Virus record (IMG/VR): IMGVR_UViG_3300046313_000479
Span: 1 to 23,360 of that record
Origin: a virus
Reading direction: 5' to 3' (one strand)
Length of the DNA stretch: 23,360 bases
Below are positions 13,119 through 21,700 of this stretch, piece after piece. The notes beneath the pieces are model-generated. The model was not told where the DNA came from. It searched no databases and was given only the letters and a program-made list of their open reading frames with translations. Every line of letters begins with the position of its first letter. Position 1 is the stretch's first letter. A program made the translations under genes and the position numbers.

Positions 13119-13685
13119 TTATTGTGGGGGGAGCGGAGGTAACGGTGGAACAGGGTCAGTGATTTGACGACTCAAGTGGTCGTTTGAACTTTTCAAGGTG
13201 TGAGCAGCATTTGCAGCTCCAACAACTTCGCGTCCCAAGTCTCGATATTCGTCTCGACACGCTTGATATAAACTTGAGGCTCCAATGGCATATTGACGGA
13301 GACTGTAGGTAGAGGCGCGGTCGATGGCGGGTTTAAGTTGAGCGGTGCGCTCCCGCAGCCTTGCATCAGCAGCAGCAGCGCGAGTATTGGCAGCAGCAGC
13401 CAATTGGTTAGTTTTGTTGTATTCATCTTGCAATCCTCTTGTAACTTGGGTTAGTCGTTCGACTTCATCTTTAGCGCGCTTGAGTTCAGCGTTTTCTCGG
13501 TTTTTCACACTGATCTCAATGTCCGATTTACCATGATCCTTGCCTGTCATATACACATAGCCGTAGCTAAACAAGACCGCCGACACAATCGCACCATAGA
13601 AGGCTAACTTGATCCAACCAATAGCAAGCACAGTTGTTTTTTTAGCTGCGTACCACGCGAGTACAGGGGCAAGAAATACAGGCAT
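13119..13685 (-). CDS. Rz: Inner-membrane spanin (Rz-like)
   Basis: 188 aa, with GGGAG before the ATG. One N-terminal transmembrane helix (about 25-48, KLAFYGAIVSAVLFSYGYVY) is followed by a long Ala/Arg/Glu-rich coiled coil (about 60-120) and a helical C-terminus ending in a proline-rich tail (PVPPLPPLPP). This is the layout of i-spanins such as lambda Rz. It spans the periplasm and pairs with the lipoprotein Rz1, encoded inside it in another frame, to fuse inner and outer membranes in the last step of lysis. Confidence 0.87.
   Translation of the reverse strand: MPVFLAPVLAWYAAKKTTVLAIGWIKLAFYGAIVSAVLFSYGYVYMTGKDHGKSDIEISVKNRENAELKRAKDEVERLTQVTRGLQDEYNKTNQLAAAANTRAAAADARLRERTAQLKPAIDRASTYSLRQYAIGASSLYQACRDEYRDLGREVVGAANAAHTLKSSNDHLSRQITDPVPPLPPLPPQ
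13193..13426 (-). CDS. Rz1: Outer-membrane lipoprotein spanin (Rz1-like), nested in Rz
   Basis: 77 aa, encoded entirely within the Rz gene in a different frame, the classic embedded spanin arrangement. It has its own ribosome binding site (AGAGG, about nine bases before the ATG), a hydrophobic signal with lipobox LLMQGC and Cys24 as lipidation site, and a mature part of about 53 residues that begins Pro-rich (APLNLNPPSTAPLPTV). The C-terminus carries a helix that could pair with Rz. Confidence 0.85.
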   Translation of the reverse strand: MNTTKLTNWLLLPILALLLLMQGCGSAPLNLNPPSTAPLPTVSVNMPLEPQVYIKRVETNIETWDAKLLELQMLLTP

Positions 13686-13694
13686 AAAGGCTCC

Positions 13695-13796
13695 CTAGAA
13701 TGTGTGTTTAGATAGCATGGCGGTCAACCAGATGACCGACAAACCAATGCCGAAAAATGAAGCTGAAACTGCAAAAAGGGCAATGATGATGGACAT
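13695..13796 (-). CDS. 33-aa membrane microprotein
   Basis: ATG at 13796, stop TAG at 13695, with AAAGG six bases upstream of the start. It is almost entirely hydrophobic (begins MSIIIALFAVSASFF, ends AMLSKHTF) with only Lys and His charges near the end, so it is a single transmembrane helix. It sits 9 bases before the Rz start, in register with the tight packing of the lysis genes, and fills what would otherwise be an empty gap. It may be an antiholin-, pinholin- or lysis-modulating peptide; no family is recognised. Confidence 0.6.
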   Translation of the reverse strand: MSIIIALFAVSASFFGIGLSVIWLTAMLSKHTF

Positions 13797-13843
13797 GATT
13801 CGCCTTTAAAAACAGCATGTAGAGCCTTAAAAACCACTGCTGG

Positions 13844-14095
13844 CTAGGTAGATGAACCGCCCGAGCAGCTTGCCGCAAGTGCCACGACAGCGACAACCAG
13901 CAGCAGCGCGAGCATCTTGTCCCAATGCGTTTGCCAAAACTCGGGCTTAATGAAGCCCAACGAGCCTTTTTCACCCTTGATCGAGAACTCAACTCGGTTG
14001 GTAAAATTTTTAGGACGTGAATACAAAACCCAACCTATTGCCACTACTATCAACAGTAGCAGCGCTCCCCAACCAATCGACTTTAATATTTCCAT
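13844..14095 (-). CDS. Small two-helix membrane protein of the lysis cassette
   Basis: 83 aa. Two hydrophobic helices, about 8-25 (GWGALLLLIVVAIGWVL) and 60-76 (KMLALLLVVAVVALAA), flank a periplasmic or cytosolic loop with SRPKNFTNRVEFSIKGEKGSLGF and PEFWQTHWDK. The layout (two helices, small, in the lysis region) fits a class II holin or antiholin, but the larger protein encoded just before the endolysin is the better holin candidate. The ribosome binding site is weak (AAAGGGT, about eight bases before the ATG). Confidence 0.68.
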   Translation of the reverse strand: MEILKSIGWGALLLLIVVAIGWVLYSRPKNFTNRVEFSIKGEKGSLGFIKPEFWQTHWDKMLALLLVVAVVALAASCSGGSST

Positions 14096-14108
14096 GATAA
14101 AGACCCTT

Positions 14109-14264
14109 TCAGGGTGTAATTGGCGAAGTTGCCGGAACTCTTAGAATGACGATTTCTTTCCCCACCAGGGTACCCCGTGGGCGTGACGTACCTGTAAAAA
14201 GCATCGCACCTACATGTGCAAATAGCGCACTGATAATGCATGCAACGACAATTACAGTAATCAT
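14109..14264 (-). CDS. Small single-pass membrane protein of the lysis cassette
   Basis: 51 aa from the ATG at 14264. A GTG at 14300 would add 12 residues and overlap the endolysin by 22 bases; neither start has a strong ribosome binding site. Residues 1-23 are one transmembrane helix (MITVIVVACIISALFAHVGA), followed by a short tail with Arg, Lys and Pro. The function is unknown; it could help or antagonise the holin. Confidence 0.55.
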   Translation of the reverse strand: MITVIVVACIISALFAHVGAMLFTGTSRPRGTLVGKEIVILRVPATSPITP

Positions 14265-14278
14265 GAATAAAAGGTCTT

Positions 14279-14809
14279 TCACGCCAAGCCCTTCATGCAC
14301 AAGCCTGATTCAGCTAGTCGGCGGTTGAATAAACCTTGAATGAATCTTTGATTCCCCTTAGCATCAATCGTGTAGCTCCACACCGGTGCGCCGTTCGGCC
14401 CACGGCTGATGGCTTTACAACCCTCTTTGGTTTTGCCTTGGTTGATAAGCCTAAGCGCGCGAGACGCGCATACCCCACCAACACCCACGTTGTGTGCCAT
14501 GCTGGTGAGTGCATCAAAGGTTTCTTGGCTGACAGGGCGCTTGATGCAGCTTGCCAACTTGGTTTGGGTCTTGGCCACTACCAGTGTTTCAATTTCTTCA
14601 CATTTGAGGTCAGGCCAATAATCACCTACTACTATCGGTAAATCGGTCACATGCTTGGTGATGCCTGCACAAACAGTCGGTAGCCCTGCAGCCAGTTTGT
14701 CCGGGTAAACTGTGTTTGGGCGGTCTTCCCATAAGCCCAAAAACGCGATCAACGGTGCGCTTGCAATAAGCAGCACAACCCCTGCGACTTTGATGGTTTG
14801 CTGGTTCAT
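14279..14809 (-). CDS. SAR endolysin, GH24 lysozyme (R21 type)
   Basis: 176 aa from the ATG at 14809, which overlaps the previous stop (ATGA); sequence in frame further upstream is not needed. The N-terminus (about 8-26) is a weakly hydrophobic Ala/Ile-rich helix without Cys, a signal-anchor-release domain. The catalytic triad fits GH24: E28 in LWEDR, D37 in YPD and T45 in GLPTVC, spaced E-8-D-7-T, two residues longer than the R21 spacing. Six cysteines (47, 70, 88, 114, 131, 171) suggest disulphides in the periplasm. With no Cys in the SAR helix it resembles phage 21 lysozyme rather than the P1 type. Sec exports it, it stays tethered, and it is freed when the membrane depolarises. Confidence 0.88.
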   Translation of the reverse strand: MNQQTIKVAGVVLLIASAPLIAFLGLWEDRPNTVYPDKLAAGLPTVCAGITKHVTDLPIVVGDYWPDLKCEEIETLVVAKTQTKLASCIKRPVSQETFDALTSMAHNVGVGGVCASRALRLINQGKTKEGCKAISRGPNGAPVWSYTIDAKGNQRFIQGLFNRRLAESGLCMKGLA

Positions 14810-15093
14810 CGTGTTGTCAGTCTCGCCATGGTCGCCGCGTGCTCTGCGTCGCGCCGGGCATCCTCTTTGACTTTGAGAGCATGCTCTTTGTTTTTGAAGT
14901 GGTACGTGACTATCAAACCCAAAAGTCCGAACAGCACCGTGAAACATAATCCGAGAATGGCTATGCCATATTCCCCAAAGAAGCTGGCACTTGTTGCCAC
15001 TACTGCACCGCCTACGGTTCCCAGTTTTGAGGCGTTGATCGTTGCGATAGTCGCAGCACCTGCTGCTGCCGGCTCAGTCAAATATTCACTCAT
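14806..15093 (-). CDS. Holin candidate
   Basis: 95 aa. A weakly hydrophobic Ala/Gly/Thr-rich helix (about 13-40) is followed by a strong transmembrane helix (about 43-64, GIAILGLCFTVLFGLLGLIV), then a charged, Lys/Glu/Arg-rich cytosolic tail (KNKEHALKVKEDARRDAEHA). This fits a class II-type holin, and the gene directly precedes and overlaps the endolysin (ATGA). A SAR endolysin usually works with a pinholin or holin that depolarises the membrane. A modest ribosome binding site (AAAGATAG) precedes the ATG. Confidence 0.75.
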   Translation of the reverse strand: MSEYLTEPAAAGAATIATINASKLGTVGGAVVATSASFFGEYGIAILGLCFTVLFGLLGLIVTYHFKNKEHALKVKEDARRDAEHAATMARLTTR

Positions 15094-15285
15094 GGTAACT
15101 ATCTTTCACTATGAATTTTATAGCAATGTTGGTAATAAAAACGCCGGCTATACAAAACGAATGAAAAATTCACACTCAGTTCCAGCGCAGCGAAACACGA
15201 TTCACGTCGGTAGTATGCTGCGCCCTGCACAAAACGTGCTGCGGTAATTTTGCTAAAGTTGCAGCAGGTGATTAAATCTGCTAGG
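15094..15285. other. Intergenic region between tail and lysis genes
   Basis: 192 bases with no gene visible in either direction. It contains the second copy of the repeat element (15120-15153) and, on the - strand, a TATAAAAT (about 15117-15124) that could be a -10 box for the lysis genes; no -35 at proper spacing is evident. Nothing else is recognised. Confidence 0.4.
15120..15153 (+). repeat. Intergenic repeat element, copy 2
   Basis: It matches the 34-base element at 7924-7957 at 26 of 34 positions, the last 20 bases at 18 of 20, in the same orientation. Both copies lie in gaps next to gene starts. Terminal TAGC/GCTA arms are kept in both, which suggests the hairpin is what is preserved. 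Confidence 0.5.
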
Positions 15286-15513
15286 TCAAACTTCTACTGT
15301 CACAGGTGTCAACTGCGGTGCTGTGCCTTCAATCACGCCGTCACGGATAAATACCTGCTCAGACACGGCGAAACCCTCACCTCGAACCCGTACCTGAGCA
15401 CCGCCAGGGTATGCCACTGTACAAGTGCCGTCAGCATGATCTGCGGCAACAGTCGCTATGGTTAGCGGGGTTTGTGGCAGTAGCTCAAGCAGTTGCCGAA
15501 ATACGTTTGTCAT
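15286..15513 (-). CDS. Small tail-associated protein, probable OB-fold
   Basis: 75 aa. VTIATVAADHADGTCTV, then GGAQVRVRGEGFAVSEQVFIRDGVIEG, is a compact beta-rich pattern seen in small proteins at the end of tail operons of Burkholderiales prophages. The start overlaps the stop of the 613-aa protein (ATGA), so it is made together with it. It could be a baseplate or hub component. The function is inferred from place only. Confidence 0.68.
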   Translation of the reverse strand: MTNVFRQLLELLPQTPLTIATVAADHADGTCTVAYPGGAQVRVRGEGFAVSEQVFIRDGVIEGTAPQLTPVTVEV

Positions 15514-17351
15514 AGGTGTCGCTCCAAGGTTGCAGATTGTCGAACGCGGGATATAGGCTCGTTACCACCTTTGCTGGTGCAAGAAACCTCAATACTGCGA
15601 ACTCGCCCGCGCCACGGTGAAGACTCGTTGACTTGCACCAACTTGCCGACATCAATGACACCTGGCTGGCCAGAGCCCGTCAACACTGGCAACTCAAGTA
15701 CCGCATGCTCTTTGGCACCCGCTGTGCCCAAAATACTCAAGCCCCGCTGTGTGGCAGCGTCAACGTGAGTTATCAGCGCATCAGCTTGCATAGATGCGAG
15801 TTTTGCACCCGCAGTGCCTGCACGCTTGACCAGTGCGACAACACCTTGATTTGTGCCGGTAATGTAAACCCCATCTACGTCCGGCCCGTCTTTGTCCTCT
15901 TTGGAACTTGTGATAACTGCGTCACTTGCCAGCTCAATGTCAACGGCAGATGTGCCCCAATTCCACGGGCCACCGGGCACGCCGCCAGGTAAAAGTGGGT
16001 ACGGGTGTCGAACTTGCAATGTTGGCAATGATCGGTGACTTTGCAAATAGCCACCTGCAGCTTCTGCCACACGTTGCACTGCGCTGAGGCGCGAACCTGT
16101 ATGACTCCAGGCACCGGTTGGCACGAGCCAATCTGTGATTCCCCAGTCGAGCCCTACGCCCGACAAATCAAGCGCATCAGCAGCGAGCTGTTGGGCAGTC
16201 ATACTTGTGCTATTGGTGTAGCTACTGTCGCGCACCCACGGGGCACCCGTCAGCGCAGTGACGCTGCGACCCGTGATCGAAACGCCGTGCTTACCAAAGC
16301 TGTGAGTTCTACGTCGAGTTTCGACAAGGAAAACCCACTCAAGACCGTCGATGACAAGCTTGAGTTGCACAGGCAATGCACTTGTGCGCGCGAGTTGCGT
16401 GAACAGGCTTTCCGGCCCATTGGCACTGAAGCTCCAAGCGAAACTGCCGACATCTGCACTTAATGTCGCGTTGTAGATCGGGACATTTGCCATGCTCGGC
16501 AGTAATTGCGCATACACGTTATGGACTGTCATATAAACCCTTGCTGGCAAAATTACAAATTCAGCACCACTGTTGCCACCCGTGCAACGCGACACCCCAA
16601 ACCCGATAGCGATATTGCTAAGCCAGCCGTTCGACGGATACACCTCACAAAACACCAACGGCACTTGCACCACTGGCACAAGCACTACAGGCGCAGCGCC
16701 CCGCACATCAAACACACCGCCGCCAAACGACGTTAGCGTTTGCGCTTGCTGCCATGGCGCGATGCAGTGCTGTACCGATTCAGTGCTTAAAAGCTGCCAC
16801 GGCGTAACCATCACCACCGCCGCGTGCTTGGCCGGTTGCCACGGTGCATCTAAAAAACGATCTGTCGCCAGCAGCGTTTGCCACGGTACGGTTTTAATGT
16901 CGCTATGTGCCGCAGCCTGATGCCACGCTGCCACAACACCTAAGCCCGCCAAGTCACGCTGCACGCGCCACGGCACGATCAAGTCGTCACTGTGCGGCGA
17001 GGCTGTGTCGTAGGCAATGGCGACGTTTGCATTGGCCACTTCAAAATCCATGATCCAAGGTGCTGCAAAATGCACATGCTCAGTCGTCGCACTGCGCATA
17101 GGTACAACCTGCACCACAGGTAGCAAAGCCGCCTCTTGCCAAGGGGTTGCCAATATTTCAGCACGTGGCTTTGCAGGCATCCAAGAGCAGGCCACCAAAG
17201 TGCTTGCCCCCCTGTAGATGCCTGTCACTGGGTCAACACCGTTCGGGTCTTCGACCTCCACCCCATCCATGCCAAACACCAGCACCACCACAGGGTTCGG
17301 CCCTGCATGCGCCGTGGCTGGCTGACTAAAGACGATGTTTTGGATGGTCAC
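15510..17351 (-). CDS. Phage tail protein (hub-like) with Trp-anchored 14/15-residue repeats
   Basis: 613 aa, GTG start, 17 bases after the previous stop, with no strong ribosome binding site. Residues 1-50 form a small beta head. Residues 57-205 are a striking array of about 10 repeats of 14 or 15 residues, each beginning with Trp (or Met/Tyr) and ending in Pro, as in (A/T/V)PWQ. From about 215 the protein becomes beta-rich, with a domain at about 285-375 (VYAQLLPSMANVPIYNATL, SFAWSFSANGPES, LKLVIDGLEWVFLVE) and an alternating alpha/beta part up to the C-terminus. I recognise the whole as an uncharacterised tail protein of Burkholderiales siphophages, likely part of the tail tip. Confidence 0.8.
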   Translation of the reverse strand: MTIQNIVFSQPATAHAGPNPVVVLVFGMDGVEVEDPNGVDPVTGIYRGASTLVACSWMPAKPRAEILATPWQEAALLPVVQVVPMRSATTEHVHFAAPWIMDFEVANANVAIAYDTASPHSDDLIVPWRVQRDLAGLGVVAAWHQAAAHSDIKTVPWQTLLATDRFLDAPWQPAKHAAVVMVTPWQLLSTESVQHCIAPWQQAQTLTSFGGGVFDVRGAAPVVLVPVVQVPLVFCEVYPSNGWLSNIAIGFGVSRCTGGNSGAEFVILPARVYMTVHNVYAQLLPSMANVPIYNATLSADVGSFAWSFSANGPESLFTQLARTSALPVQLKLVIDGLEWVFLVETRRRTHSFGKHGVSITGRSVTALTGAPWVRDSSYTNSTSMTAQQLAADALDLSGVGLDWGITDWLVPTGAWSHTGSRLSAVQRVAEAAGGYLQSHRSLPTLQVRHPYPLLPGGVPGGPWNWGTSAVDIELASDAVITSSKEDKDGPDVDGVYITGTNQGVVALVKRAGTAGAKLASMQADALITHVDAATQRGLSILGTAGAKEHAVLELPVLTGSGQPGVIDVGKLVQVNESSPWRGRVRSIEVSCTSKGGNEPISRVRQSATLERHL

Positions 17352-17368
17352 AACAGGAACCCGACAAG

Positions 17369-17641
17369 CTACCCAGTAACCACACGGTCAACCACCACCG
17401 CGTTGTATTGCGCCGTGTCGTCAATGCTCAACACCAACCAAGACCCCGCTTTAATCTTTTCAAACGCATAGCTACCGCCCACACTACGGGTAGCAGCCGC
17501 CACATGCAGCGAGTCTTGCTCAAGCAGGTAAACAGGTCGCTCAGCCGCAGCGGTCAACACCTTGACCGTGCCCGTCACGCTAAACTCACCACTAAACCGT
17601 GACCAAGTGCCGATAGCGCGTTTAGCCAAAGCTGTCGTCAT
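17369..17641 (-). CDS. Small tail protein with carboxypeptidase-regulatory-like fold
   Basis: 90 aa from the ATG at 17641, which overlaps the previous stop (ATGA); a TTG two codons earlier is unlikely. Visible: SGEFSVTGTVKVL, RPVYLLEQDSL, then GSYAFEKIKAGSWLVLSIDD and YNAVVVDRV. The G-x-Y-x-F-x-x-(I/L)-x-x-G-x-(Y/W) turn is that of a seven-strand beta sandwich like the CarboxypepD_reg or transthyretin fold. It probably decorates or links tail-tip proteins. Short but clearly in the operon. Confidence 0.72.
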   Translation of the reverse strand: MTTALAKRAIGTWSRFSGEFSVTGTVKVLTAAAERPVYLLEQDSLHVAAATRSVGGSYAFEKIKAGSWLVLSIDDTAQYNAVVVDRVVTG

Positions 17642-18699
17642 GTCCAAGCCTCTTCGTCTATGGCGATGGCTGTAGACACAGCATAGCCAGCACCCACATT
17701 CAGCGCCACCGTTTTAGCCCGACCACTAACGCCTGCTAAATTGGCATAGGTATCTAAAAACGAACCCGCGAGGGCGTGGGGTATCAATTTATAAACATTC
17801 GGCATCACGCCACGCATCACATTGTCAACTGCCTGATGCACTGTACCGTAAGGTATGAGGCGCAAACCATCTGCAATCACACTGGGCCAAGTTGCAGTAC
17901 CTTGGCTACCTGTATCCAAATTAACAATTATCGCACCGGCAGCGCCGGCATGGTTTCGCGCCAACCACCTATTGCTCTGCAGCGATATATAAGTCGAATA
18001 AGTATCACCCACCTTGACTTGCTCAGCCAGATCGCCAAAAAATAACGGCACCAATGAATAATTGGCCGCCACCGCATCTGCCATGGCAAAAATCATCCAT
18101 TTGTCAGTTGCAATAACAAACCATGGTGAATTAGACGCGGCTGCGTACTCAATGTTGCCAATAGCAAACGCCGTAGAATCCTGCGCAGTCGTCGGAAACA
18201 ACCCCGTCCCCGTACTAATAGCCGTCATTGCCTCATACCCACGCGCCACAAGGTTGGCATTCACCGCATGCACACATCGCAAATACCGGCGGTTGCCAGC
18301 AGGCGGGCGAAATACTGCCGTTGTGGTGTTGCTATAGGGCTTTGACCAACCCGCAGAAGCCTGCTTGATGGTGATACCCGCACCACTGGAGCCAACCACA
18401 CCGTCTGCCAAACCTGCAATAGCAATCGTCACTTGGTTGCTGGTATTGGCAATTACCCGATGCTGACCGTTAACAATGGCGGTAGACGACACCGCCACTT
18501 GGACAGTTTGCAGCGCCTCAAAGCCGGGGTCTGTTGCAAAATTCAGCGTCAAAATACCGCCGCTGGCTGACGCGCTGGTGGCTGTTTTGGTGTTGAAGCC
18601 ATTGACCAAGCACGCTTCTAAAATGGCGTTGATGTTGCCGTTGGAATTGGCATACTGCGGCGCTCCCGCCATGCCGCTGTGAATGTAGATAGGTTTCAT
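17638..18699 (-). CDS. Phage structural (tail) protein
   Basis: 353 aa. It starts MKPIYIHSGMAGAPQYANSNGNIN and contains LEACLVNGFNTKT, a beta domain (about 45-115, GILTLNFATDPGFEALQTVQVAVSS and VTIAIAGL), WSKPYSNTTTAVFR-P, RYLRCVHAV, and a C-terminal region with WMIFAMAD and LVPLFFGDL. The pattern fits a conserved tail protein of Burkholderiales prophages with no assigned role; it may be a tail-tip or fibre-attachment protein. AAGA before the ATG is a weak ribosome binding site. Confidence 0.7.
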   Translation of the reverse strand: MKPIYIHSGMAGAPQYANSNGNINAILEACLVNGFNTKTATSASASGGILTLNFATDPGFEALQTVQVAVSSTAIVNGQHRVIANTSNQVTIAIAGLADGVVGSSGAGITIKQASAGWSKPYSNTTTAVFRPPAGNRRYLRCVHAVNANLVARGYEAMTAISTGTGLFPTTAQDSTAFAIGNIEYAAASNSPWFVIATDKWMIFAMADAVAANYSLVPLFFGDLAEQVKVGDTYSTYISLQSNRWLARNHAGAAGAIIVNLDTGSQGTATWPSVIADGLRLIPYGTVHQAVDNVMRGVMPNVYKLIPHALAGSFLDTYANLAGVSGRAKTVALNVGAGYAVSTAIAIDEEAWT

Positions 18700-18723
18700 G
18701 TATTAATTCTTAAGCGTCAAAAT

Positions 18724-21700
18724 CTAAGCGTCAATAGCGCCACGTACTTCAATCAAAATCTGATCATTTCCCTGCGCACCCGGTTGCGATTGCTCTACTG
18801 TGCGAGCGCACCATGCGGGCAACACTGCGCCGCGTGTATTAAAACGCAACACATTGCCTGCCGACCAGCCGCCACCAAAACCTGCAGGCTGCATGGTGAA
18901 CATGGCAACGCCGGTTACAGGGTTCACAGGTGACAACACAGTAGCCGTGCTGCCCGTGATCACCTCACCCCGCGTTTCACCCACCAACCTGAAGGTGGTG
19001 CTACTGGTAAAAATCAGCGCCCACAACTGAGTGATCGCACCATCATTGCTGACAGCTATCGGGTAAGTGGTCTGGTCATACTGTGCCAAAATTGGGCTAC
19101 CAATGCGCGTGTCAGACCACTCGTCCGTCCAAGCCAACTGGCTAAACGATTGTGTCGCCCCCGCCTGCAGCGTGCCACCTAGCAAAACACTGCTGACATA
19201 GCTTTCATCTGCAGGGTAGTTGTGCGCTAAAGGGCGCAGCAGTTGCACCGTGCCGTCAATCAACACATCAGCGCACAGCGCCTCGGTTTCAATGCGGCTT
19301 TGCACGGTAACGGGCTGTGAATAGCCTGTGACGTTGCTGAACGACACCGTGCCAGCGTCCAAGTTTTTAGTAAAGCCGTTGACTATCTCAAGGCCATCTG
19401 CACCATACACTTTGAGCCAGCTCAACAGCAAGCGACCTGTGTTGATCGTGGTGCTATTGGTCACCGTTTGCGGCGCTTCGTCTTTGGTGTGGTGTACCAC
19501 CACCACGCGGCTGCGTTTGAAAATAGCCACTCGACCATCTTGCGGCAGGCGCACAGGGTCAACGCCCAACACTTCTTCGCTCAGCGGCAGGTAGGTGTAG
19601 GCCACGGCGGTGTAGCGCAGGGCGCTTACGGCAATGGCGTCAGGCTTCCAAATCTGCCCGCCAACCACAGCAGCGGCGTTGTACCACGGCTCGGCTTCAT
19701 TACCCGCCGCTGTCACTATCGCACCAAAGTTCAGCCGAACAATGCCGGTTTGCCAGTCCACCAAACCGACCACGCCTGTGGCCATAATGCTGCCATCAGG
19801 TGCAGCGTTGATGGTTTGCACCCCACCTGTGGCGCGTGAGAATTGAATCGACAATGAGCTAGGCTTCAAAGGTGCAGCCGCCGTGCGAAACACAAACTCG
19901 CTGGACAACATTTCGCCCGCCACACTCACCGCACTATGTCGGGTAAAAGCGTTTGTCGAATTGCTTGGCCAAGTGGTCAACACGCCCGTGGCATTGGTGT
20001 ATGACACCGTACCCCGCGCCAGCCATGCACCGCCAATGTACGTCCGCAGCACACCCAAGCCATTGTCCGCAATGTATTGCAGGTCTACACCCGCTCCCAC
20101 GCTCAGCAACACACTGTTTGGCAGTAAAGCAGGCTTCACGTTGGGAATAATGTCCAAACTTGGCGCAAAGGTGACAACACTGTTTTGCGACGCGCCACCC
20201 GCAGCGCTGTTGTAGCGCAGAACCACGCGACCACTGGTGTCGTTGGGGTACAGGCTCGGGGCATCCACGTAGCTGATGCCTGAAAAAGCAATGCGCCATG
20301 TAGTCGCCGCAACTTGGTTGCCGACCTCATAATTGGGCACGGGTATGGCTACTGTCACATCGGGGTTGAATGTGACAATGCCGGTGGCGTAGGCGACTGT
20401 TCCAATGTTTACACCGTTCAGCACCACATTGCCAGCGCCATCGTCTCGCGCAATGTGAGTAGGGTCTACACCAGTAAAACTGACATTACCCGGCGACGCA
20501 GGCTGCATCAAGCCCATGGTGATCAACTGAAATCTAGTGTAAGTACCAAGCACAGCTTCACTGGTCAACGTGTCCCATTCAACTTCTAGTGAATTAGGTG
20601 TGATCGCGCCTAGCGTGGCCGTCACTGGCACTTGACCGCCGCCGTTACGGGCAGGGTGTGCAAAGGTGTCTACCTGTTTGGGCGCATCGCTGTAGGCAAT
20701 GGTCAACTGCGCACCGATGGCAGGCATCATATTGGGGGCAAACACAATCTCGCGCCGAGCATAGCTGACTTTGCCGGTGGCAGAGCCTACCAACAAACCG
20801 CTTGCGTCTGTCGCTGTCAGATCGCCGCCACCCGCAGGGTTTGGCCAAGTGATAGTGATCGTGCCAGGTGTGAGCGCCAACGTACCCGCAATGGTGATAG
20901 TTTGCTGTGCTTTTAGCACCGCGTTAGGCCACTTGGTTTCTTGCGTAGCGCAACCCCAAGCAATCATCACATGCGAGCCAATATCGGGCAGCGCACCGAG
21001 CGACGCGCTTAAAAACCCGCCCTCATAGTTCACCTGCCCCGCACCCACTTCAGCGCTGCTGCCGCGCAAACCGCCACCCGAATCATCAGCCAGCACGTAC
21101 CAGCGGCCACCCGCCATGTATGACACCGACACCGAGCCAGCCATAGGTGCAGGGTCTAAGAACACTGCATAATTTTGCGCACGGTTGTTCACCGTCACCT
21201 CAAGTCCACTGGCCTGTGGCGCACGTACAGCAGTGCCTGCAGGCTTGTAGCTACCGGCTGTTGTCGTCAAACTCACCCCTGTAAGCAGTGTGGCAATGCC
21301 CGCGTCGTAATCAATCACACCCACGTCCGCACCCGCAAGGCGCAGTTTGCCAGCAAGGTCTGTCACCACGCCTGCGCTGGTGGTCACAGAAAACGAGCTA
21401 GGGTAGCATGCACCTGGTAGTTGTAAATTGGTGGCATCTGTCCAAGTGGGCTGCGGCGTGAATGCAATCGCTGTGCCAGAGTTAATGCGCAAATTGGCAG
21501 GTGGCGTGGGGTCGCGGTTCAACAGTACCGTTTCCACTTGGCTGCTAGGTAGCAGTTGCTCAAAAATAGAAGTGGCCTTCACCGACAAATCACCCAGCAC
21601 CCCAGCCACCGCCAACTTGGTCGTGCCGTAATACTGCGCAGCGTCAGCCACCACGGTTTCGCGTATTTTTGTTTTGCCAGTGTAGTCAATGCTTGCATCC

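Noticed and set aside
14279-14947. Longer endolysin starting at 14947
   Set aside because: The extra 46 codons overlap the holin candidate and read as an Arg-rich non-hydrophobic stretch. The ATG at 14809 gives an SAR helix at the N-terminus and an ATGA overlap.
16035-16920. Several + strand open frames opposite the 613-aa tail gene
   Set aside because: They are Cys/His/Arg/Thr-rich shadow frames without ribosome binding sites, opposite a well-supported gene on the other strand.
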